Source of the DNA: Nereocystis luetkeana
Lineage: Eukaryota; Sar; Phaeophyceae; Laminariales; Laminariaceae
Direction of reading: 5' to 3'
NCBI GenBank assembly: GCA_031213475.1
Contig: JARUPZ010000013.1
Location: 3,472,731 to 3,536,730, forward strand
Length of the DNA stretch: 64,000 nucleotides
The notes beneath the pieces are model-generated. The model made no database searches. It had not been told where the DNA came from and saw only the letters and a program-made list of their open reading frames with translations. Position numbers and translations under genes: made by a program. Of the stretch, positions 53,701-63,100 are shown piece by piece (the first letter of the stretch is position 1; every line of letters begins with the position of its first letter).

Positions 53701-56700
53701 ACTCCTCTTCTGTGAGGGTCAGTGTCTGCTTGCTGAGCGTCATGTTGTACAGCCTCCGAGTGTTCACGGTGAACCCCACGGCGAGCGTCAGCAGCAGCAA
53801 GCCCACGCCACCCAGGAAGGATTGACTCTTTTTTAATTCAAGTGTGAAATATTCCGATTTTTGTTCGAGGGAGGGAAGAAGAATGGAGGGAGGAAAGGAG
53901 GGAGGGAGGGAGGGAGGGTGGGAAAAATATCAGAGGATGCCGAAACACAGGTGCATGTCGGCCGAAAACCAAAATGAAGAGTGAGTGAGGGAAAATGAAA
54001 AAGCGCGATTATTTACGGAGGACAGTCACCGGGGGGGGCGGGGGGGGGCGGAAGAAATGCCGACATATGTGGCAACAGCTTATTGTCCAGAAGATCGATA
54101 AATGCGCGTAAAATAATAATAGCTTCCGCGACAATGAAAAGCAAAAAACGACTCCCAAGACGAAAAGACACCGAAAAAGCGTTTTCAGTTCTCACTCCGT
54201 ATTGCTCCGGGATGACGCCAGCCCTGGTGAGCGCGGGGCTGATGAGCAGGAAGGCGTGCGCGAGCAGGAGGGTGCGGCCGCTGTTGGAGCTCCACGGCTT
54301 GCCCCCGGTGGTGGACAGCATGAGGGACACCAGCATGATGTAGATGCCTACGAAGAAAAACACTCCGATGAAAGTGGCCGCCTGATTTTTTCGAAGAAAA
54401 GTGATAACATAAGAAATAAAAACAATCACAGGGAACGAGGGGAGGGGGGGGGGGGTAGGAGGAGTGGGAACGGGTCAAACCGAGAGGGCGGAAGGAGTGG
54501 GAAGGGGTAAAACGGAGGGAGGAAGGGGGGGGGGTACTCGAGGAGAGATGTACTCGATCTCATGCATGGCCGTAGTCGTATGACCATAGACCCTCGCATC
54601 CCTACGATGCCGGGACGGAGCAATGCCAGGTTTTCACCGACCAGGCAGACATTGCTTGCACCAAGCGCGAAGCGCCGGTTGTTGTGTAGCGATTCGCATG
54701 AAGGGTGAGCTGCATCCAACTGAGAACTGCTACTTGTGAGGCGGACTTGCATATGGATGACAGCTTCAATGAGTTGATTTAATTTCCGGTGTAGCAACTT
54801 CCAGAGACAGCAACGGGAGTGCTATGTGACTACCTCTTGGGTGTCTTACCTTGAACGCTACGCGATACGATCAATTCCCTTGTGCGAAGTAAATATTATT
54901 TACCTCGCACAAATGATCTAACTGGACGACCAGCTGTGGGCGACTGCCAAAACAAAACAAAAAAACGGTACCCTGGTTGTCTAGCTCACGTAGGGAGCGG
55001 CATGTTTTACAGTGTCGTTGCAAGACCGATGCCAACCCAACCTACCAGGTATAGAATAGGGGGGAGGGGGGGGGGGGGTGAGCATAGTGTAGATGCCGAA
55101 GGCGGAGCAACAAACCCCTGTAAAAATGGGCCGCCGGAAAGGTTTGGAGACAATTATCGGGGAAAACGCGTTATTGCGTGAATGGGTAAAACGGGGTGAA
55201 CAAGACGGGGGCGAGAGGGGGGGTGAGCATGCCCGAAAATGCCCACGAAAAAAAAAAAAACTCCACTCAAAATCACTGCCAGCATTCCAAATCACAACCA
55301 CCGTCAGCAAAAACCAAAACCAAAACCACCACAATCCCCACACACGACCCACCACCCCAGTGGCCGCCGCCGCCACCATGACCACATCAACCATACTACC
55401 AGACTATTCACAATTTACCACCACCACCATCACCCAGCAATGCCCTCAACAGCATCAGCAGCAAGAAATAAGCAAGGAAGAGCAAAAGAGGGGGCGGGGG
55501 GGGGGGGGGGGGGGGGGGGGGGGGCGGTACTCATATTATGCACGGCCGAAGTCGTTGACCATAGACGCTCGTATCCCTTCAATGCCGGGACGGAGCAACG
55601 TCGGGTTTATCACCGACTGGGAAGACACTGCTTGCACAAAAGCGCGGAGTGTCGTGTCCGGCGAGTCGCATGAGGGTGGAGATGGTGGGGGCTGGGGGGG
55701 GCGAGAGGGGGGGGGGCAGTATTCGCACGCACCAGAAAGGGGGTGTCCCACCACAGCAGCAGGGCAGTTCCAGACACGAACGGCAGGAGGACAACGCTGG
55801 CCACGATCAGCACCGCCACGAACTGGATCTGCGCCAGCACCAGCTTGATGACCATGAAAGAGAAGAAGTTGACGGAGCTTGTGTGACGAAAAAAAAAAAA
55901 AAAGGGACGCGGCGGAGAGAAACAATGCGCCGGAAGGAAAAAATGGAGAGGTGGTGAAAGACAGAAGTGTGAAAGGGAGGGAGGGAGGAAGAAAGGGTAG
56001 GGGGGGGGGGGGGGGGGGGGGTCAATATCATGGAAAGCAAACAAACACAAAGCTGGCGCCTGAAGGGAAGGAGGGAGAGAGAGAGAGAAAGAGAGCGAGA
56101 GAGATACGCAGCGATTTGTTTTGTTCCCCCCTGCCCCCCCGCCTTCTCCCCCATTTTGTCTAGATCGTGAAAACTGGGAAACACTCCCTGGTGGGATCAG
56201 GCTATGAATATGGGCGTGGATCAACCCAACACCTATAGCCGAAACCCTAACCCTGACCCCGACAAACAGCTGGAACGGACCAAAATAGTACAGAAATGAG
56301 GCTGCGTCCGCTTCGCATCCGAGCGAGAACACTTCTGAACTCCGGACAGACCACGATGATTCCGACGTACGGGCTACGCCTGTTCAAATTATAGAGACAA
56401 GGGATTTTCCGGGAAGTTTCCTTTGCGATTAAATTGTACGGTAAGACCCAGTCCCTCTCGCTCGCGTTACAATGAAGAACGTGTTTTTACGCTGTTCGAG
56501 TGAGTCTTCGAAACAGTTTTTCAAGCCACTAGCCCCGGTTTTCTTGGAGTCTGCTGGGGATCTGATAAGATCTGATCTGGTATGATCTGATCTGATCTAA
56601 TCTGATCTGATCTAACCTGACCTGTCCCTGTACTGTGCCGTGCCTCCCACTCACCTAATCTTGGCGGCTCCCAGGGAGAGCCCTCCGAACACCACGAGAG

Positions 56701-57048
56701 AGTGCAGGAGGGCCATGGGGACGACGGACTCGTACGACTGCCCCAGGGCAGAGTTGGTGTAGATGCTGCTCTTCCCCCCGCTGGTCAGCTGCAGGAGAAG
56801 CTCGATCAGGACGGGCATGGAGTAGTACATGCCGACCGAATATCCGTGAACTACAGGCGAGTCCTGGGGGGTAAGGGGTGGGTCGGTGGATCGGGTGGGA
56901 GGGGGGGGCGGGGTTGGTGGGAGGGGGGGGCGGGGGGTTGGAGAGGAGTAGAGGTTGCTTCAGTGCCGTGTGATGGGTAGGAGAAGATGTGGCGGATGTG
57001 GTGGTGGTAGTGTCAGTGGTAGTGTCAGTAGCATTCATATAGTAGTAT

Positions 57049-57080
<32 letters not shown>

Positions 57081-57081
57081 A

Positions 57082-57126
<45 letters not shown>

Positions 57127-57164
57127 CAGTAGTAGTAGTAGTAGTAGTAGTAGTAGCAGTAGTA

Positions 57165-57198
<34 letters not shown>

Positions 57199-60100
57199 CA
57201 GTATGACAGTAGCAGCAACCAATTTCAACACTAGCACCAGTAGTAGTAGCAGTATGGCAGTAGTAGCGAACAATATAAGTGTAAATACAGGAGAAACAGT
57301 GAAAGTAGTGGCCGTACTCGGACCCTTTTCCCGTAAGAAGCAGATGGTTCCCCTCCAAACAGGGGTTTTCCCTCGAAATGGGCGTTTTCCCTCAAAGCAG
57401 GCGTACTCCCTCGAAACAGGCGTTTTCACTTAAAAAAGTACTATCCCCAAAAACACGAGTTTCCCTTAAAACGGGCGCTTTTTAGTTTAGTTTTCACCTT
57501 AGGCCCCGTGAAGATGTCTCGGACCCTCCGCAGGCGCCCCGCCAGCCCCGTTTCCAGCCAAATAGGCGTGTTCCCGGACTTGCCATGCTTCACGTTGTGC
57601 AGCGTCCCCAGCGACTTGCTGCGCGGCAGGGAGGTGGAGAGGGGGGGGGGGGAGGGGGGGGGGTCAAATTTTGTGTTGGGAACTTGAGACAGCTTGACCA
57701 GCACGTACGCATAGGTAGAAAGTCTGGGAGCATGCGAGGAAGGTAGAAGTGTCGCGGAACTATTTGTGCGCTTATGGGTTTGTCCACGGGGGACAGCGGG
57801 GGGAGAGGAGGAGGAGGAGGAGGGGGGTTGAGGGGGGAGGGGGGGAGGAGGATGAGGGAGGGGGGGGGGGGGGGGGGGCGAAGAAAAGAACGGGTCGACG
57901 ATCGAAATAAAGCCGAGGTGCTACACGAACAATAACAAAACCAAGGGCTGCAGCAACAACACAAGCACCAGCACCAGCACCAGCAAGCGCACCCTCTTTA
58001 TACCGGAAATCGATGACCACAACCGCCACAAACAAAACAAAGCTAAACCAAGCTGTACACAACACAAGATTGAATACACAAACAAACGAGAATACCCGGC
58101 ATGTAACAAAAAAAACAGTACTCTGTACGCAAAACCGTCACCCCAAAAAAACAAAAAGCTCCCAAAACGATCAGGGTATACAAGAATGAAAAAAACAAAC
58201 AAACAAACAAACAAACTAAGCCTTGACATCTGAACTAATCCTCAAAATTCATACCAGGCATATGATACTTCGATTGGGCGTTCTGCGAACATGACAAACA
58301 AACAAACGAACAAAACAAACAGACAGACAGACAAACAGACAAAAGACGAAACGAGAAAAAGCTACGTATCGTAACAAGGAAAAAATAGAAGCCGAAAAAG
58401 CGAACGACAAAACAAAACAAATACCTGTCGAGGAAAGCGGCCGAGTGGTCTGCCGCGAGGCAATCCTCCCGGACGAGGCGGTTCAGAACCTCCCCCAGCA
58501 TCCCGGGGTCAGTGCGTAGGAAATCAAACACCGCGGTCTTGTCCGCCCCCCTCAGCTCCAACGCCACCATATGGTAGTGCTTCTCGTTGGGCGGGTAGGG
58601 GCTCTCATCCCTGAAAAAAGGCGTTTTATTTGTTTTTTGTTGGGGGGGCGGGGGGGTCAGGGAGGGGGGATGAAGCGAGGGGGTGGGGAGGGATAGAGGG
58701 CAGGAGGTAGGAGTAGCGGGTGGGAGGATTGAGGGAGGGGGGGGGGGGGGGGGAGGGGGTGCACTCAATCTCATGCATGCCCGTAGTCGTATGACCATTG
58801 ACCCTCGCATCTCTACAATGCCGTGACGGAGCACGTCGAGTTTTCGCCGACCAAGTAGGCAATGCGTTGGGGGGGGGTGTACTCATCATCACGCATGGCC
58901 GTAGTCGTATGACCATAGACCCTCGCATCCCTACAATGCCGGGACGGACGGACGGACGGGGGGGGGGGGGCAGGGAGGGGAGGGCAGGAGCGGAGGGGGG
59001 TGGCAGGTGCGACCAGGCGTTTGCCAACACTGCTCTGTCCGGAAATGTGCCGATACTATCTACACAGTTGAAAAAAAAAAAGGGAACGTGCTTGTCTGTT
59101 GATTGACCGGCATACTTAGCAAAAGCTTGGACTTGGTCACGCGGAGCTATCCCGTCAGTTCGCATCGCGCACTTTCCCGCCGACGTGGGATTATGCCTGC
59201 AGCACAGTACGTGAGTTTTTTTTTCCCGATATGACACTAAAACGGTTCACAGCCCCTGCGAAGAGACAACGCACCTGTTCTCCAACACCAAGCTGCGCAC
59301 CAGCATGCACGTCCCAAGCCTGGTCACCAAGAGGTCGGAAATCATCCTCCACAGGGCGCCGTGCTGCTGAGGTCCGGCTAGCGCTGCCCCGCCGCCAGCG
59401 ACAATCTCGGTAGCCCTGGCCGACTTCCTCCTTGCGCTCCTGCGAGGAACCGCAACCGAATCGAACCGAGTTTTGAACCGATTTTTATATTTGAACCGAT
59501 TCGTGATAGCCGAGTGACTTATGTATATATACTGTGTATATATTTGCTGTAGAATCGACACGAACATGGAAGGGAACCGAACTGAAAGGAATCGAACCGA
59601 ACAGATGCTTGATCTTAACAATCTTTTTAAACCGAGTTACGTACAGAAAAATACTGTAGAACGTGATTCGAACCGATTGTAAGGGAATCGGAACAAAACC
59701 AACCGAATGGAAGGGGATGCAACCGACTGGAGAGCGGGTTCGACAACCAAATGGACCCGGACCGAATGGAGTCAAACCGAACGTAACGGAACCGAACCCA
59801 ACTGAATGAAACCGAATCGGAGCACAGAACCAAACGGAACCGAATCGAACCAAACCAGCCAACCGAACCAACCCAAGCATAACCAATCAAACAAACAATC
59901 AACGAAGAGCAAAAACCACAACCAACAATTCCTACGAGTCGATGGCAGGGTAGGGGGGCGGGGGGCGGGAATAACCAACAACAGCAACAGCAACAACAAC
60001 GAAAACGCCAACGTCCTCGTACCAGGTACCTACCAATACTCACCTAGAAAGCGAGCCGTGCTCGGCCGCCGAAGTACCCGACACCCTGGGCGGGGGCGCG

Positions 60101-63100
60101 CGACTGATCACCGTCAGGAGGTTCGTGATGGCCGCCCGAGCGGAGGGGGACCATGGCACAGCTATCCAGGTCCACCACAGGACTCGGCGCGGGTCGACCC
60201 CCCTGTGCCCGATGACCGCCCCGACGATAGTCAGCCGCGGCTGGCGAAGGTGCTCCTCGAATTTGTTCAGGTAGCGGCTGCTGCCCATACTCCTGGTAGG
60301 CGGCGGCGGGGTGGGGTAGGGGGAACCAGGAGCGGGGCGGGGGAGAAGGTGAACGGGAGGTGGGAAGGTAGGGGGGTTGGGATGGGATGGGAGGGGATGG
60401 GATGGGATTGGCTGGGGGGGGGGGGGGGGGGGGGGGCTAGGATTTGGTTGCTTGATCGGTTAAGCTGCAAGTGCAAGGTATGTGCACGACAACGCCTACA
60501 GTAAAATCCTTCTGCTTGGAAGGCATCCTCCACAGCAAACGCTTCAAAAACGGCAAGCTAGGGTATCCGGAAGATTTTTATACACCGCGATATGTGCCTA
60601 GTTGTAGTTGTGTAAACGTTTGTTTAACAACCCATACCTTAGGTTCTGCACGAGGGCAAGGCGCCAGGTGGAGACGATGCGGAAGGACGCCGCCAGCTCG
60701 GAGCGGCTTTTCGCCTTGCTCGGGCCGGCGGCACTGTACTCGGCGAGGCACCCGTGGCCGTGCGCGAGCATCCTCAGGAGGCAGGCTCTCTCGAGGATCG
60801 GCATCGCCTCCTGGATGTCGTACCGACACTGCATGCAACAAAAAAAGCAAGATCACCATTCACGGAGAAAAACATTATCGCAGGGAGTTCCAAAGGTAAG
60901 GATGGGAAGGGCGACGGGAGTGTGCTCGGTATTATGAATGTCCGTAGTCGTATGACCATAGACCCTCGCATCCCTACAATGCCGGGACGGAACATGTCGG
61001 GTTTCACTAACCAGAGGAAAACATTGCTTGCACCAAGCGCGAAGCGAAACGCGAGGTGATCGGTGAGCCGGATGGATGGCGACCTGCATCCTACCAAGAA
61101 CCGCTTTTGAGGCGGGGCGGATTTTCATGCGTATGGATGGCCGCTTCAATTTCCGGTGTGGGAGGGTGGGGGTGTGTACTCATGTCATGCAATGGCCATA
61201 GTCGTAGGGCAATAGGAATGATAAATACCAAACGTTAGGTGAGGGTTTCGAAGCCAAGGATGGGAGGGGGGGGAGGGGGAGAGGGGGGTCACTAGGCGGG
61301 CCCTGGCCAGCATCAGCACCATCGCCTCTCGGGTGTTGCCCTGGCACTGCATAAAAACAAACGTGAGGAGAATTCGAATACCATGGTACACTACTGGAAA
61401 GAGGGGCTGGGGAGGGGGGTCATCACACGCTCTCGCAAGCTCTCATGGAATGGCACAACAAGCCCCGGACCCGCATCCCATCGATAGTCGACCTACTGTA
61501 CGACCTACTTGAGCCACAGCTACCCACCGACATATCGACCGACCGATTGACGAATCAACTTGTCTATCCCACCAACCGAACCGAGGAAATCATCGAAACC
61601 GAGCGGCCGAACCAAACCAACGAACCAATCAAGCCCACTAAATCAACCACTGAACCAACAAAACCAATCAAGTACACCAGGCACGCACCAACCAGCCCAA
61701 CCGACTACATAAACCAACCAACCAACCGAAACAACAAATACCAACCAACCGAACCGAACCGAACGGAACCGAACCGAACCGAACGAGACCAAAAACAAAC
61801 CAGAAACCAACCAACCAAACCAAAAACAAAACCAAACGACCGCCTCACCGTCTCAGACAAGAAGTTGAGCGGCCGCAGATCACCGATGTAACCCAGGCGC
61901 ACGGCGCCCTCCTTCAGCGCGGAGCTTTTGAACATCTCGTCTCCCGATGCCACATCCCATCGACAGTCGATCGTGCGGTCCATGAGACTCTCAGCCAGAT
62001 GGCAGATCATCACGGGGACCCCCATCGCCCTTTTGCAGGTAGGAGGTTTGTCCAGAGGGGGGGGGGGGAGGAGGTGGAGCGGAGGTGGGGGTGGGGTAGG
62101 GGTATGGGGGGGGGGGCGTATTCATTTGTTGCTTGCCTTGGTAATTCGACCAGTGGCAACGCATCCCGTTCGAGGCGGGGCCTCGTTCCTACTCCTCATA
62201 CTAAAGTAGACTCCTCCAACCTATGGGCGTTCATTACCTTGTTTCCCACGTGTTACGTAGACCCAGGTTGCTCATCCTTTCCCCTCCCTTGGATGGGGTT
62301 TATATCAAGTGGGTGATAGTGCTGCTTTCTAAACAATAGGAGGAGTCGGGTCCGGAGAACAAAAAAAACTATTCAAAACAAAAATCGCTGTTTAACCGCA
62401 CACGGACCAAACAAGAATATCACCCTCCATTCGATAAACCAACCAACCAACCAGCCAATCAACCATTCGGAGCAAACCAGACCAACGAACTACCCAATCA
62501 ACCAACCAGTCCAGACGAACATCCCAACGAACCACCCACACTATTCCGCCACCCAACCCACAACCCAAACCAACCCAACCTAACCCAACAAAGACACCCC
62601 GCGCAGCGCCCGCGGGAGCAAAAACAGAACAAAACCCTCTCCCCACGACTCACTTGAGGTAGCACCACAAAACGCCTGCGGCCATGTTTGGGTGCTCCTT
62701 CGTCACGTAAATTGTCAGTCCCGCCGCTGTCTCCCTGTACAGGGAGTGGAAAGCGTAGTGCTCCTCGGATTCCGAGGCACCCGTGAAGGTCAGCACCTGC
62801 TTTTCGACCACGTAGACCTCGATGGCCAACGGGGTCGGTGTAGTCCGCCTGATCGGGTACGGAAAGGAGGGGGTAGGGGGGGGGGAGGGGGGGGGGTGTA
62901 CTCATTTGTTGCTCGGCTCCGTCACTTGACCATGGACTACGCATGTCTTTCGATACGGTGCACCGTTCCCACTTTCAACAGAGACATCTCCAACAACTGG
63001 GTGCTCATTACGCTTTTTTCCATACCTGGTATACTCTTACGGGGGGCCATAGTACATAGGGCCAAATATTGTATGTCAAAATAGCGAAATATGTAGGCTT

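Noticed and set aside
57025..57429. Poly-Leu/poly-Val/poly-Thr frames
   Set aside because: Direct translation of the (AGT)n microsatellite.
58230..58275. A possible extra 28-nt exon between exons 8 and 9
   Set aside because: It has AG and GT borders but its length would break the reading frame, while joining exons 8 and 9 directly keeps it.
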